DNA from: Millionella massiliensis
Lineage (GTDB): Bacteria; Bacteroidota; Bacteroidia; Bacteroidales; Rikenellaceae
Length of the DNA stretch: 64,000 nt
Reading direction: 5' to 3'
Assembly: GCF_900104655.1 (NCBI RefSeq)
Contig: NZ_FNWD01000002.1
Location: forward strand, 2,154,246 to 2,218,245
Of the stretch, positions 1 through 8,962 are shown one piece after another (the first letter of the stretch is position 1; each line of letters opens with the position of its first letter). Both the position numbers and the translations under genes were made by a program. The notes under the pieces are model-generated. The model searched no databases. It had not been told where the DNA came from and saw only the letters and a program-made list of their open reading frames with translations.

Positions 1-319
1 TTTCGGCGAGCAGCTCGACGGCTCCGGTCTGGACCAGTTCGCGGAAACTGTCGAGCACTTCGGGGGCGTAAAGTTTGAACTGTTCGATGGCGATGCCGGA
101 GATCGAGAACGAGATGCGGATGTTTTCGGCTCCGTGCTGGCGGATCAGATTCAGCAACAACTGGTTCATGGGCAGGTAACACTCGGCGGCGACTTTCTGC
201 AGAATGCTGCGGTTGAGGAAGTCGTCGAAGTAGAAGTGGTCTTTGCCCATGTTGAAGAAGCGGTATTTCTTCAGCCGGTAGGGTTGGTGAACTTGGAAGT
301 ATAGATTGAGGTTTTTCAT
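1..319 (-). CDS. GH57 alpha-amylase-like protein, N-terminal part only
   Basis: The first ~106 codons of a gene that runs off the left edge. It starts at an ATG and reads MKNLNLYFQVHQP, then motifs around YRFFNMG and DDFLNRSI. This N-terminus is typical of the glycoside hydrolase family 57 amylases that Bacteroidetes keep next to their glycogen genes. The QVHQP segment matches the first conserved GH57 region; the catalytic residues lie beyond the window. It is the third gene of a leftward operon with the glycosyltransferase (36-base gap) and the debranching enzyme, which points to intracellular alpha-glucan remodelling. No signal peptide is visible, so a cytoplasmic location is inferred. Confidence 0.85.
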   Translation of the reverse strand, partial: MKNLNLYFQVHQPYRLKKYRFFNMGKDHFYFDDFLNRSILQKVAAECYLPMNQLLLNLIRQHGAENIRISFSISGIAIEQFKLYAPEVLDSFRELVQTGAVELLAE

Positions 320-354
320 ATGCTGTTTAGGTTGGGTGTTCGATTGGGGGAGGG

Positions 355-1650
355 TTATTTGTGGGTCACGGCGTTATATACGTCCAGCACGTTGCGGGCG
401 GCGTTGTCCCATTTGAGGGTGGTGACTTCTTCCTGACCTTTGGTGATGAACATGTTGTGCAGTGCGGGGTAGGACACGAGGCTGTAGATGGCGTCGGCCA
501 TGGCGTCAACGTCCCAGTAGTCAACCTTGATGGCGTGGGTGAGCACTTCGGCTACGCCGGATTGTTTCGAGATGATGACGGGAACGTTGGATTTCATGGC
601 TTCGAGGGGCGAGATGCCGAACGGTTCGGAGACGGAGGGCATGATATACACGTCGCTGAGTTCGAACATGCGGCGTACTTCGTCGCCTTTGAGGAAGCCG
701 GTGAAGTGGAACCGGTCGGAGATGCCGAGTTTGGCCACACGGCGCACGACGTGGTTGAGCATGTCGCCGCTGCCGGCCATCACGAAGCGGACGTTGGGCA
801 GTCGTTTGAGCACTTTGGCGGCTGCTTCGACGAAGTAGTCGGGGCCTTTCTGGTAGGTGATACGGCCCAGGAAGGTGACGATCTTGTCTTCGACGCCGCG
901 TTTCTCTTCGGGACCTTCGTGGGTTTTGAAGCGGACGCCGTTGTGGACGGTGACCACTTTGTCGGCGGGGATACCGTATTTTTCGATGACGATGTTGCGG
1001 GTCAGGTTGCTCACGGCCATGACGCGGTCGGCGGCCATCATCCCGGTTCGTTCGATGTTGTAGACGATGGTGTTGATGTTTTCGCCGCTGCGGTCGAATT
1101 CGGTGGCGTGCATGTGCACCACGAGGGGTTTGCCGCTGACGCGTTTGGCGGCGATGCCGGCGTAGTAGGTGAGCCAGTCGTGGGCGTGGATCACGTCGAA
1201 CTGTCCTTCGAGCTCTTTGGCCACCTGGGCGGCGACCATGGCGTAGCGGGCCACCTCTTCCATCAGGTTGGCGCCGTATTTGCCGCTGAAGTTATAGCGT
1301 TGTTTCCAGATGTCCTGGGGGATGCCGGGGCGTTTTTCGTGTTGGAATTCGCTCCACTCGTTTTCGTACTCTTCGGGGCTCAGGTAGGGCACCATGTTGG
1401 AGTTGATCTGGATGAAGGTGAGTTGTTTCCAGAGGTCTTCTTCGGTTTCCAGGGTGCCGTAGGGGGCTTCGACTTCCGAGGCGTTTTTGATTTGAAGGTA
1501 GCGCTGGTCTTCGTCGCCATAGGCTTTCGGTACGACGAAGATCACTTTCACGCCGAGTTTGGCGAGGCTGCGTGTCAGCCCGTAGCATGCGGTTCCCAAT
1601 CCCCCTGCGATGTGAGGAGGAAATTCCCATCCGAACATTAATACTCTCAT
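355..1650 (-). CDS. GT4/GT5-type glycosyltransferase, glycogen synthase-like
   Basis: 431 residues with a two-Rossmann-domain glycosyltransferase layout. The N-terminus MRVLMFGWEFPPHIAGGLGT carries the glycine-rich donor-binding loop of starch/glycogen synthase-like enzymes. HAHDWLTYYAG and HMHATEFDRSG follow in the N-domain, and VTFLGRITYQKGPDYF opens the C-domain. The E-x7-E nucleotide-sugar motif is SEPFGISPLEAM. It probably transfers glucose from a nucleotide sugar to an alpha-1,4-glucan. It sits between the debranching enzyme and the GH57 gene, a grouping known in Bacteroides glycogen loci. No signal peptide, so cytoplasmic. The exact donor cannot be read from the sequence. Confidence 0.88.
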   Translation of the reverse strand: MRVLMFGWEFPPHIAGGLGTACYGLTRSLAKLGVKVIFVVPKAYGDEDQRYLQIKNASEVEAPYGTLETEEDLWKQLTFIQINSNMVPYLSPEEYENEWSEFQHEKRPGIPQDIWKQRYNFSGKYGANLMEEVARYAMVAAQVAKELEGQFDVIHAHDWLTYYAGIAAKRVSGKPLVVHMHATEFDRSGENINTIVYNIERTGMMAADRVMAVSNLTRNIVIEKYGIPADKVVTVHNGVRFKTHEGPEEKRGVEDKIVTFLGRITYQKGPDYFVEAAAKVLKRLPNVRFVMAGSGDMLNHVVRRVAKLGISDRFHFTGFLKGDEVRRMFELSDVYIMPSVSEPFGISPLEAMKSNVPVIISKQSGVAEVLTHAIKVDYWDVDAMADAIYSLVSYPALHNMFITKGQEEVTTLKWDNAARNVLDVYNAVTHK

Positions 1651-1749
1651 ATGAATTGGTCCTTTCTTGTTTTCATGAATTGTTTTGTGGTTGGTGCCTT
1701 GGGTCGAAGGCGGGTTTCGGTTTAGGGGGTTGGTTGGGTTTCGGGTGGG

Positions 1750-3747
1750 TTAGCGGTTTTTCTCGGTTTCCCGGATCATGCGGTGTATCTGGAGCAGAGC
1801 CGCTACGCTGGGGGCGTAGGAGATGGCTCCGCAGGGATCGTGGGGAGCGTCGCCGTCGTAGGCTTCGGGCACGGAGCCGATGCCGTAGTTGAGCAGGTCC
1901 TCTTCGAAGCCGTTGAGCAGCTCTTTGGCCTGGTGGAGGTAGCCTTTGCCGTAGAGTTTGAAGCCGGTGCGGACGTAGTGTTCGAGCAGCCACGGGAAGA
2001 CGGTGCCCTGATGGCGGGCGTTGTTCCGGCAGTGCTCGTTGCCGCGGCAGATGCCTTGGTACCAGGGGCTGTTGGGGCTGAGGGTACGCAGGCCGCGCGG
2101 GGTCAGCAGGTAGGCTTCGACGACGGTATAGATCTTTTGTTGTTCGTATTCGTTCAGGGGCGAGTAGGGCAGCGAGCAGGCGAGCAGCATGTTGGGTCGG
2201 ATGTCGCAGTTTTTCTCGGTGTCGTGGTATACGTAGTCGGCCAGGTAGGGTTGTTGCGGGTTTTGTTCGAGCCAGAAGGTGGCTTTGAAGTTGTCTTTGA
2301 TGCGTTCGGGCATTTCGATCCACTCTTTGACGAAGGTGTCGTCGCCGCACTGGCTGGCGAGTTCGAGGGTGTAGCAGACGGCGTTGTACCACAGGGCGTT
2401 GACTTCGACGGCGAAGCCGGGACGACGGGTGACGGGCTGACCGTCGTTCATGGTGTTCATCCAGGTGAGCGGACGCCCCGGCATCTCGGCCCAGATCAGG
2501 CCGTTGCCGGCCATGTGGATGTAGCGTTCACGTTCGTCGTCGTACCAGTCGGAGTCGTTTTCGGCGTTGTCGTTGCCCACGCCGTCGCGGTAGGCATAGA
2601 GGATCTCCTTCATGGCGGTGCCGTAGCGGGCCCAGATTTCGCTCTTGCCGCCCTGGATGAAGTTCTCGAGTTGCTGCAGGGCATAGAAGAACCACAGTTG
2701 GGTGTCGGCGGCGAAGTGGGTGCCGAAGATGCCGTCGTGGAGTCGGTTTTCGACGTGGTAGTCGAGGATTTCGACGCACTGGTCGACCATCAGGCTCGGT
2801 TGGGTGAGGGTGATGCCGGCCAGCGACATGAAGGTCTCGCGGCTGCGGGCGTTGTACCACGGGTAGCCGGCGGTCAGCGAGGTGTGGTTTTCCTTGATGA
2901 TGAGGAATTGCCGGGCCGAGTGGTAGAGGGCGGGCAGGAATTCGGTCTTGACGGTTCGACGTGCGATTTCGTCTTCGAAGATGCGGGTCAGCTGGTCGGG
3001 CTGGATTTCGCTGGTCGAGCCGGAGAAGATGATGCTTTCGCCGGTGGCGATGTCCATTTCGAAGTAGCCGGTGGTGAGCAGATCTTCGCGGAAGGGGTAT
3101 CCGCGGCGTTCTTCTTCGAGGTATTCGAAGTTGTGGTACCAGTCGGGTGCGGTGACGAATTTGGCGGTTTTGCTGATCTGCATGTGGAGCCACGGGAAGC
3201 GCGGATAGAGACGCGATTTGACGCCGCCGCTGATGGGGTACGATTTACCGTCGGCTTCCATGTTTTCGTGGCTCAGGCTGTGGCGTGAGCGGAAGGCCAG
3301 AAAGGGGCGGAGACGCAGTTTCGTGGCGGAGCGGGCTTCGAGCAGGGTGTAGCGGATCAGCAGTTGTTCGGCGGTGTGGACCCACAGCATCTCTTTTTTC
3401 AGCAGCACGCCACCCACGCGGTAGATGATGGTGGGGGTGGGAGTGTAGGAGAAGTCGACGATGTATTTGTGGCCGCGGGGTTCGTACAGCCCGGGGTAGC
3501 GGTGGATGGCCAGGTTGAACTCCTGACCGTGCTGGATGACGGTTTCGTCGAGCGAGGAGAGCAGGACGAAGTCTTCGCCGCCGAGGGCTTCGACCGGGCA
3601 TACCATCAGACCGTGGTATTTCCGGGTGTTGCAGCACACGATGGTAGTGTTCATGTAGCCGCCGGCACGGTTGGTGCTGAGCATCTCGCGTTGGAGCGAG
3701 TATTCGAGGTTGCCTAATGCTTGTTTGTTGAATTGTAATATTGCCAT
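1750..3747 (-). CDS. Glycogen debranching enzyme (amylo-alpha-1,6-glucosidase family)
   Basis: 665 residues. The N-terminal domain (about 1-290) has the debranching-enzyme start motif LSTNRAGGYMNTTIVCCNTR followed by KYHGLMV. The C-terminal (alpha/alpha)6 amylo-1,6-glucosidase domain contains TAGYPWYNARSRETF, TWMNTMNDGQPVTRRPG, RTLSPNSPWYQG and HQGTVFPWLLE, the conserved stretches that line the active site. It should hydrolyse the alpha-1,6 branch stubs of glycogen in the cytoplasm. It is the first gene of the leftward operon with the glycosyltransferase (99-base gap) and the GH57 enzyme, so one transcript probably covers synthesis and trimming of an alpha-glucan store. Confidence 0.88.
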   Translation of the reverse strand: MAILQFNKQALGNLEYSLQREMLSTNRAGGYMNTTIVCCNTRKYHGLMVCPVEALGGEDFVLLSSLDETVIQHGQEFNLAIHRYPGLYEPRGHKYIVDFSYTPTPTIIYRVGGVLLKKEMLWVHTAEQLLIRYTLLEARSATKLRLRPFLAFRSRHSLSHENMEADGKSYPISGGVKSRLYPRFPWLHMQISKTAKFVTAPDWYHNFEYLEEERRGYPFREDLLTTGYFEMDIATGESIIFSGSTSEIQPDQLTRIFEDEIARRTVKTEFLPALYHSARQFLIIKENHTSLTAGYPWYNARSRETFMSLAGITLTQPSLMVDQCVEILDYHVENRLHDGIFGTHFAADTQLWFFYALQQLENFIQGGKSEIWARYGTAMKEILYAYRDGVGNDNAENDSDWYDDERERYIHMAGNGLIWAEMPGRPLTWMNTMNDGQPVTRRPGFAVEVNALWYNAVCYTLELASQCGDDTFVKEWIEMPERIKDNFKATFWLEQNPQQPYLADYVYHDTEKNCDIRPNMLLACSLPYSPLNEYEQQKIYTVVEAYLLTPRGLRTLSPNSPWYQGICRGNEHCRNNARHQGTVFPWLLEHYVRTGFKLYGKGYLHQAKELLNGFEEDLLNYGIGSVPEAYDGDAPHDPCGAISYAPSVAALLQIHRMIRETEKNR

Positions 3748-3998
3748 AGTTCCTTGTCCTGTCTGGATGCTGTTTGTGCGTTTGGTGTTTACGGGCCCCG
3801 GAAGAGAGTGGCTCGGCGGGGTGTGGGGTTATTGTGTTTTTTGTCAAAGCCGCGCATAGGGGAAAACGCGGCCGTGGTAACGGATAGGGGAGGAGTCGGT
3901 CTCCGTTTTTTATTAGTTGGAATATTTGATGTAATTTTCCCCTGTAAATATAGTGTTTTGTTTTTAATTCCGGATGTGTTTTTTATGTTAACTTCACG
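3748..3998. other. Intergenic leader of the glycogen operon
   Basis: About 250 bases upstream of the debranching-enzyme start, AT-richer than the flanking genes from about 3900. It must hold the promoter of the leftward operon, but I could not find a convincing TAnnTTTG box on the minus strand. No open frame here looks coding. Confidence 0.5.
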
Positions 3999-4035
3999 AA
4001 AAAAGGAGAACTTTGGTGAAAAGTTCTCCTTTTTT
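3999..4035. terminator. Bidirectional terminator downstream of recJ
   Basis: Perfect 16-bp inverted repeat: 3999-4014 pairs with 4020-4035 around a five-base loop. The stem contains GGAGAAC/GTTCTCC and is bordered by A-runs on one side and T-runs on the other, so it reads as a rho-independent terminator in either direction. It lies 30 bases past the recJ stop and most plausibly ends recJ transcription. Confidence 0.78.
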
Positions 4036-4064
4036 TCTTTGTGTGGACTGGCTTTTTTAGCTTT

Positions 4065-5825
4065 TTAGAGGCAGGGCTTAATGTCTTTGATACGCAGTTG
4101 TGGCGTAATGTGTCCCTGATAGTGATTTTCGACGACATTGTAGCAGACGTCGATGGCACCGCCCCGTTTGACGTGGTCGAAGCAGTCGGTTTGGCCGAAG
4201 GCGATGGCGGACATGGGGGTGAACGGTCGTTGGCCCTGGATGAGTTCCATCTTCAGGTGTTCGCCGCGTGCGCCGACCAGACGGGCCGAACCGTTGTCGC
4301 TGACGTTTTGGGTCACGAATACGGGAGCGGGGTTGCCGGGGCCGAAGGGCTGAAAGGTATTCAGCGTACGGCGGAAGGCGGGGGTGATGTCCGAGAAGCG
4401 GAGCGGTTCGTCGATATCGATCTGGGGCACGAGCATGTCCGGTTCGATATTGGCTTCGACGTAGGCTTCGAAACGGCTTCGGAATTCGTCGATGCGTTCG
4501 GGCTTCATGGTCAGTCCGGCGGCATAGGTGTGTCCTCCGAAGTTTTCGAGCAGATCGGAGCATGATTCGACGGCCTGGTAGAGGTCGAAGCCGGGGACGC
4601 TGCGGGCCGAGCCGGTGATCAGACCGTGGCTCATGGTGAGCACCACCGTGGGGCGGTAGTAGGTCTCGATCAGCCGCGAGGCGACGATGCCGACCACGCC
4701 TTTCATCCAGTTGGGGTTATAGATGACCGTGCATTTTTTGTCGAGCATCTCGGGCGACTCTTCGATGATGCGGTGGGCTTCGAGGGTGATGTTCCGGTCG
4801 ATGCTCTTGCGGTCTTTGTTGAAGGTGTCGATCTGCTGGACGTAGTACATGGCCCGTTGTTCGTTGAGGGCGGTCAGCAGGCGTACGGCTGTCCGGCCTC
4901 CTGACTGGGCGCGGGGGTCATCTTCGTCGATCTCGATCTCCATGCGGCCGGCGGCGTTGATGCGGGGGCCGATCTTGAAGACGATGTCGTCGATGGCGAT
5001 GGTGTGGCGTTCCAGACCGCACAGCTTGATGATGGCGGCCAGACCTTTGTTGGGTTGTCGGTTGAGGCGGATCAGACCGTAATGGGCCAGGATCCGGTTT
5101 TCGCCGATGATGGGGACGATGTCGGAGGCGATGCTCACGGCCACCAGGTCGAGCAGCGGTTCGATGGTGTCGAACGGAAGCTCTTTGAACTGGCAGAAGG
5201 CCTGAAGCAGCTTGAAGCCTACGCCGCATCCCGAGAGGTCTTTGAACGGGTAGGTGCAGTCTTCCCTTTTGGGGTCGAGTACGGCGACAGCCTGCGGGAT
5301 GGTTTCTCCCGGCAGGTGGTGGTCGCAAATGATGAAATCGATTCCTTTGCGCTTGGCGTAGGCCACCTTCGAACAGGCTTTGATACCGCAGTCCAGTGCG
5401 ATAATCAGTTTGGCTCCGTTATCGGCTGCGTAGTCGATACCTTTCTCCGATATGCCGTATCCCTCGGCATACCGGTCCGGGATGTAGAACAGCAGGTCGT
5501 TCATCCATCTCGATAGAAAGTTATAGACCAATGCTACGGCGGTGATTCCGTCGACGTCGTAGTCGCCGTAAACCATCACGCGTTCCCCGTGCGATATGGC
5601 TTGTTCGATCCGCTGGACGGCGAACATCATATCTTTCATCAGGTACGGATCGTGCAATTCGTCGAGCTTTGGGTCGAAAAATTGACGGGCCAGGTCCGGT
5701 GTGTCTATGCCGCGCTGAACCAAGAGGTTCGCCAGCTTCGGGTCGATGCCGAGCGTGGTGGAGAGTGTCTCCACTTTCGACGCTTCGCCCGCGGGCCGGA
5801 CGACCCACTTCTTGTCTGCGTGCAT
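4065..5825 (-). CDS. recJ: Single-stranded-DNA-specific 5'-3' exonuclease RecJ
   Basis: 586 residues, within the usual RecJ range. The DHH phosphoesterase core is intact: GDYDVDG at 87-93, LDCG at 144-147 and the name-giving CDHH at 167-170 supply the metal-binding aspartates and histidines. The DHHA1 region has GGHTYAAGL, and a C-terminal OB-fold tail follows. It degrades single-stranded DNA 5' to 3' in recombination and mismatch/base-excision repair. It stands alone: a terminator lies 30 bases past its stop, and a 557-base repeat-bearing gap lies upstream. No motif loss is seen, unlike PriA elsewhere in this window. Confidence 0.95.
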   Translation of the reverse strand: MHADKKWVVRPAGEASKVETLSTTLGIDPKLANLLVQRGIDTPDLARQFFDPKLDELHDPYLMKDMMFAVQRIEQAISHGERVMVYGDYDVDGITAVALVYNFLSRWMNDLLFYIPDRYAEGYGISEKGIDYAADNGAKLIIALDCGIKACSKVAYAKRKGIDFIICDHHLPGETIPQAVAVLDPKREDCTYPFKDLSGCGVGFKLLQAFCQFKELPFDTIEPLLDLVAVSIASDIVPIIGENRILAHYGLIRLNRQPNKGLAAIIKLCGLERHTIAIDDIVFKIGPRINAAGRMEIEIDEDDPRAQSGGRTAVRLLTALNEQRAMYYVQQIDTFNKDRKSIDRNITLEAHRIIEESPEMLDKKCTVIYNPNWMKGVVGIVASRLIETYYRPTVVLTMSHGLITGSARSVPGFDLYQAVESCSDLLENFGGHTYAAGLTMKPERIDEFRSRFEAYVEANIEPDMLVPQIDIDEPLRFSDITPAFRRTLNTFQPFGPGNPAPVFVTQNVSDNGSARLVGARGEHLKMELIQGQRPFTPMSAIAFGQTDCFDHVKRGGAIDVCYNVVENHYQGHITPQLRIKDIKPCL

Positions 5826-6025
5826 GATGTTATATTTTTTTGTTCGTTTTTTCTCATTGTTCTGTGGGGGCGGAAAACAGGGGTTCGGTTTTCTGCCGGG
5901 GTGCTGAGGCTGATCCTTCGGTGGTCTTTTATGGACCGGGGAACCGGAGGACCGGGGCTCAGCGGAGTCTGCGGAGTCGATTTCCTGTGGCTTCGTTGTT
6001 GAGGCCTGGGGAATTTGGAGACGAC

Positions 6026-6170
6026 ATCCGCAAACCTCACGGTTTGTCGGCTGCCGTGTTGGAATCGACTTTGACTTTGTTCTGTGTGTCGGGGCGATCC
6101 GTTTTGGACTGCCCTCAGGCCGGGCGGGCCGCGCGTGCTCGCGCCGAGCAGTTGGCTGTGTCGGCCTTAT
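6026..6170. repeat. Intergenic direct repeat, copy 1
   Basis: First copy of a ~145-bp element in the 557-base gap between lipB and recJ. It opens with ATCCG and a small hairpin (CAAACC at 6031-6036 with GGTTTG at 6041-6046), includes GTCGGGGCGATCCG, then a GC-rich palindromic stretch around GGCCGGGCGGGCC, and ends near TCGGCCTTAT. Copy 2 starts 175 bp further on. No sustained coding potential in any frame. The rest of the gap (5826-6025 and 6347-6382) shows nothing recognisable. Confidence 0.8.
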
Positions 6171-6200
6171 CGTGTGTCGATTCCTGTTTTGTGGCGTGGT

Positions 6201-6346
6201 ATCCGTAAACCTTGTGGTTTGTCGGCTGCCGTGTTGGAATCGACTTTGGTTTCGTTCTGTGTGTCGGGGCGATCCGTTTTCGGACTGCCCTCAGGCCGGG
6301 CGGGCCGCGCGTGCTCGCGCCGAGCGGTTGGCTGTTTCGGCCTTAT
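6201..6346. repeat. Intergenic direct repeat, copy 2
   Basis: Second copy of the element at 6026-6170, differing at a handful of positions and by one inserted base near 6281. The leading hairpin is kept (AAACC at 6207-6211 with GGTTT at 6216-6220) although the loop has changed; the pair outside it is C-G in copy 1 and T-G here, so pairing is preserved. This suggests that the folded form matters, or simply a recent duplication. Confidence 0.8.
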
Positions 6347-6382
6347 GTCGGAGTGTGTTGCACCCCTTCCGCTGTATGTCGC

Positions 6383-7105
6383 TTATTCGGGGTTGCCGAA
6401 CAGACGCATGAAGTGTTGGGTATATTTCTTTTTCACTTCGTCCATCGTGGGAACGGGCTGATCGGTGTCGGCGAGTTCCGCGGCGATGGAGGTAACCCCT
6501 TTGTCGGTGAAACCGCAGGGATTGATATAGCTAAAATATTTGAGGTCGGTGGTTACGTTCAGTGCAAAACCGTGCATGGTCACGTAACGTGAGGCTTTTA
6601 CGCCGATGGCGCAAATCTTCCGTTCGGGTTTCGGCCTCTGGTTGGCGGCACCGGCGGTGGCGGGCAGCCATACTCCGGTGGCGTGTTCCACGCATTGACC
6701 GCTGATGCCCCACTCGGCGATGGTGTCGATGACACTCATCTCGAGCCGGTGGATGTACTCTTTCAGACCGAGCCCGTGGGCTCCGATGGTCGAGAGGTCC
6801 AGAATGGGGTAGCCGACCAATTGGCCGTAGCCGTGATAGGTGATGTCTCCGCCGCGGTCGATGTGGTAGTAGCTGGCGCCTATGCTTTTTAGGAACGTTT
6901 CGCTGACCAATAAATTGTTTGCATGGCCGCTTTTCCCGAGGGTATAGACGTGGGGATGCTCGCAGAGCATCAGAATGCCGTTCGGTTCATGCGGACGGTC
7001 TGCGTCGGGCTGGTTGCTGCGGGCGAGCAGGGCTTCGAAATGTTTTTGCTGCTCGTGCCACGCGGTGGCATAGTCGATCACGCCGCAGTCGAGCACTTCG
7101 ATCAT
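6383..7105 (-). CDS. lipB: Lipoyl(octanoyl) transferase LipB
   Basis: 240 residues. It moves octanoate from octanoyl-ACP to lipoyl domains of the 2-oxoacid dehydrogenases, the first step of lipoate assembly in the cytoplasm. Visible family marks: RGGDITYHGYGQLVGYP at 84-100, the catalytic lysine K170 in AIGVKAS, and the acyl-carrying cysteine C197 in NPCGFTDKGVTS. Its ATG overlaps the lipA stop by four bases (ATGA), so the two are translationally coupled and act in sequence. Confidence 0.95.
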   Translation of the reverse strand: MIEVLDCGVIDYATAWHEQQKHFEALLARSNQPDADRPHEPNGILMLCEHPHVYTLGKSGHANNLLVSETFLKSIGASYYHIDRGGDITYHGYGQLVGYPILDLSTIGAHGLGLKEYIHRLEMSVIDTIAEWGISGQCVEHATGVWLPATAGAANQRPKPERKICAIGVKASRYVTMHGFALNVTTDLKYFSYINPCGFTDKGVTSIAAELADTDQPVPTMDEVKKKYTQHFMRLFGNPE

Positions 7106-8043
7106 GGCTGCCTCCTTTCTTTGTCCGGGGTGAGGCTGGCGAGCGGGCGTCGCGCTTTGGGAACGAGCCGGTCGGCCATGTATGAGGAGCGGACCAGCGG
7201 GCCGCTTTCGGTGTGAATGATACCGCGCTCTTCGGCTGCGGTCTTGTATTCGGCGAAGCGGTCGGGGTGTATGTATTCGGCCACGGGATAGTGGTGTGGC
7301 GTAGGTTGCAGGTATTGGCCGAGGGTCATGCGGCGGACACCGGCCGCGGCCAGGTCGTCGAGGGTCTGGAGCACTTCGTCGCGGGTCTCGCCGAGACCGA
7401 CCATGATGGCGCTTTTGGCCAGGTTGGGTTCGCCGTGCGCCTGACCGTAGGCGGCGATGTGGCGGAGTACGCCGAGCGAGGTGTCGTACGATGCGCGGCG
7501 GTCGCGGACCGTGGGGGTGAGGCGGCGGACGGTTTCGAGGTTGTGGCCTACGATATCGGCGTCTGCGGCCAGTACGGTATCGAGCAGTGAGGTATCGCCC
7601 GAGAAGTCGGGGATCAGGAGTTCGATGGTGGTTTCGGGGTTCAGTTCGCGGATGGCGCGGACGGTTTGTGCCCAGTGTTCAGCTCCGCCGTCGGGCAGGT
7701 CGTCGCGGTCGACCGAAGTGATGACTGCGTGGCGCAGCCCCATGAGTTGTACGGAGCGGGCGATTTTGATCGGTTCGTTCGGGTCGAGCGGGGCCGGATG
7801 GGCCGACGATTTGGTGGCGCAGAAACGGCAAGCGCGGGTGCAGGTGTCGCCCCCGATCATAAATGTCGCGGTTCCACGGCTCCAGCATTCCGAGATGTTG
7901 GGGCAACGGCCGCTTGAGCATATGGTATGTAGATCGTGCCGCCGCACGATTGCAGCGACATCGGCATAACGCGGATCGTTATGAAGTTTTACTTTAAGCC
8001 ATTCCGGTTTGTGCGTGCCGACTTTCTCATGGTTCGAGGGCAT
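7102..8043 (-). CDS. lipA: Lipoyl synthase LipA
   Basis: 313 residues from the ATG at 8043 (MPSNHEKVGTHKPEWLK). The frame is open further upstream, but that extension lacks family similarity and the promoter-like box lies inside it, so I chose the internal start. The radical-SAM enzyme inserts two sulfurs into the octanoyl chain. Both clusters are visible: C42, C47, C53 for the auxiliary 4Fe-4S and C68, C72, C75 (CTRACRFC) for the SAM cluster. It overlaps lipB by four bases downstream. Confidence 0.95.
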   Translation of the reverse strand: MPSNHEKVGTHKPEWLKVKLHNDPRYADVAAIVRRHDLHTICSSGRCPNISECWSRGTATFMIGGDTCTRACRFCATKSSAHPAPLDPNEPIKIARSVQLMGLRHAVITSVDRDDLPDGGAEHWAQTVRAIRELNPETTIELLIPDFSGDTSLLDTVLAADADIVGHNLETVRRLTPTVRDRRASYDTSLGVLRHIAAYGQAHGEPNLAKSAIMVGLGETRDEVLQTLDDLAAAGVRRMTLGQYLQPTPHHYPVAEYIHPDRFAEYKTAAEERGIIHTESGPLVRSSYMADRLVPKARRPLASLTPDKERRQP

Positions 8044-8071
8044 TATCGGTTTTTCTTTTTTCTGATAACTA

Positions 8072-8079
8072 CAAAGTAA
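8072..8079 (-). promoter_or_regulatory. Candidate -7 box for lipA-lipB
   Basis: On the minus strand the sequence reads TTACTTTG, 7 of 8 to the Bacteroidota -7 consensus TAnnTTTG, 28 bases before the lipA ATG. No clear -33 TTG is present at the expected distance. Confidence 0.45.
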
Positions 8080-8735
8080 CAAAATTTTCGGCAGATTTCC
8101 GAGTGTCTGAATGGTTTTGTCGGTTTGTGAGTGAGCGGTTTTCGCGCGATTTTCGGGTCGTTGAGCGAGCAAAGAGGGGCTGTGGCGGGTTGGAACGGGT
8201 TTGGCCGCTTTTTATCCCTTATTTGAAATGGTGAAACTTTTTTCAGCAGGCGGTCGGCTGGTGAGTCAGGCGAAGCGTTTGGGTGTGGTGTGGGACTTTG
8301 CGGGAAAAGAATGGATGAACGTGGATTATGCGGAAGGAAAAGTGGCTGTAATGATATTTGGATGTGACGGGTAGAGTGGAATGCGGTGGGGTAGGACTGT
8401 GAACTGAGCCACGTGTCCGGGAACGTGTTGCTGGTGTCGTGTCTTATTTTTGATAATATTGATGTGGAATTGAATCGTTGGGATTCTGCCCGACGTCGGA
8501 GATTTTTATTGGAACAGGGGGTGATTTGTCTTTGGACCCTCTTTAAAGAGAAATGTTATGGTGGGTAACGCGCCTGGAGGCGTACAGTGAGCGATGGGCT
8601 TAGAGCAGCTTCTACCTGCGTAACAATACGTTGCTTTCGGGGAAGGTACTGTGGCTTTTCATGTGCCTCGCTGTTGTGTTTACCTTTTCCTGTGCCCCCT
8701 TTTTTATGCCCAGTGTTAGAGGCGGCGCTGGGGAT
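8080..8735. other. Long gap between lipA and the tRNA-Arg terminator
   Basis: About 650 bases with no convincing gene. It contains a TATTTTTG box on the plus strand (8445-8452), short palindromes (CCGACGTCGG near 8491, CTCTTTAAAGAG near 8541) and patches that are AT-richer than the surrounding genes. A 48-codon open frame at 8228-8374 has no recognisable features. A small RNA cannot be excluded. Confidence 0.4.
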
Positions 8736-8775
8736 AAAAAATCCGGGCTTCTACATCAGTTGTAGAAGCCCGGAT
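8736..8775 (-). terminator. Rho-independent terminator of tRNA-Arg
   Basis: Perfect 15-bp inverted repeat (8741-8755 with 8761-8775, five-base loop). On the minus strand it is followed by TTTTTATCC. It begins exactly at the last base of the tRNA CCA end, so it terminates the tRNA transcript. Confidence 0.88.
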
Positions 8776-8849
8776 GGTAGCCACAACAGGACTCGAACCT
8801 GTATTTAAAGTTTAGGAAACTTCCGTTCTATCCCTTGAACTATGCGGCC
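8775..8849 (-). tRNA. tRNA-Arg (anticodon CCU)
   Basis: Read on the minus strand, all four arms fold. Acceptor GGCCGCA pairs with TGTGGCT using G-U pairs; D stem is GTTC/GAAC; anticodon stem GAAGT/ACTTT closes the loop TTCCTAA with anticodon CCT; T stem ACAGG/CCTGT encloses TTCGAGT. Discriminator A and an encoded CCA follow. It reads AGG codons. Confidence 0.93.
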
Positions 8850-8962
8850 CTGTTCGATGTCAGGCGGTTAGCGGCGTCTCTGTCCCGATGCCGGAGGTGT
8901 CCGGCGACTCGGTGTCGGTGCGTGGTTTCCGTCGGTCGGGAAGCGGGCCGTGCCGATCGGGA

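Noticed and set aside
361..3288. Long + strand open frames opposite the glycogen genes
   Set aside because: They mirror the codon structure of strong minus-strand genes and encode low-complexity G/V/D/H-rich products, as expected from antisense frames in GC-rich DNA. The same holds for similar frames elsewhere in the window.
8228..8374. 48-codon open frame in the lipA-tRNA gap
   Set aside because: No ribosome-binding context, signal or family resemblance; similar frames arise by chance in GC-rich DNA.
8587..8808. Small + strand protein ending in NRTRTCI
   Set aside because: It reads antisense across the tRNA-Arg gene and terminator; this ending is a typical tRNA artefact.
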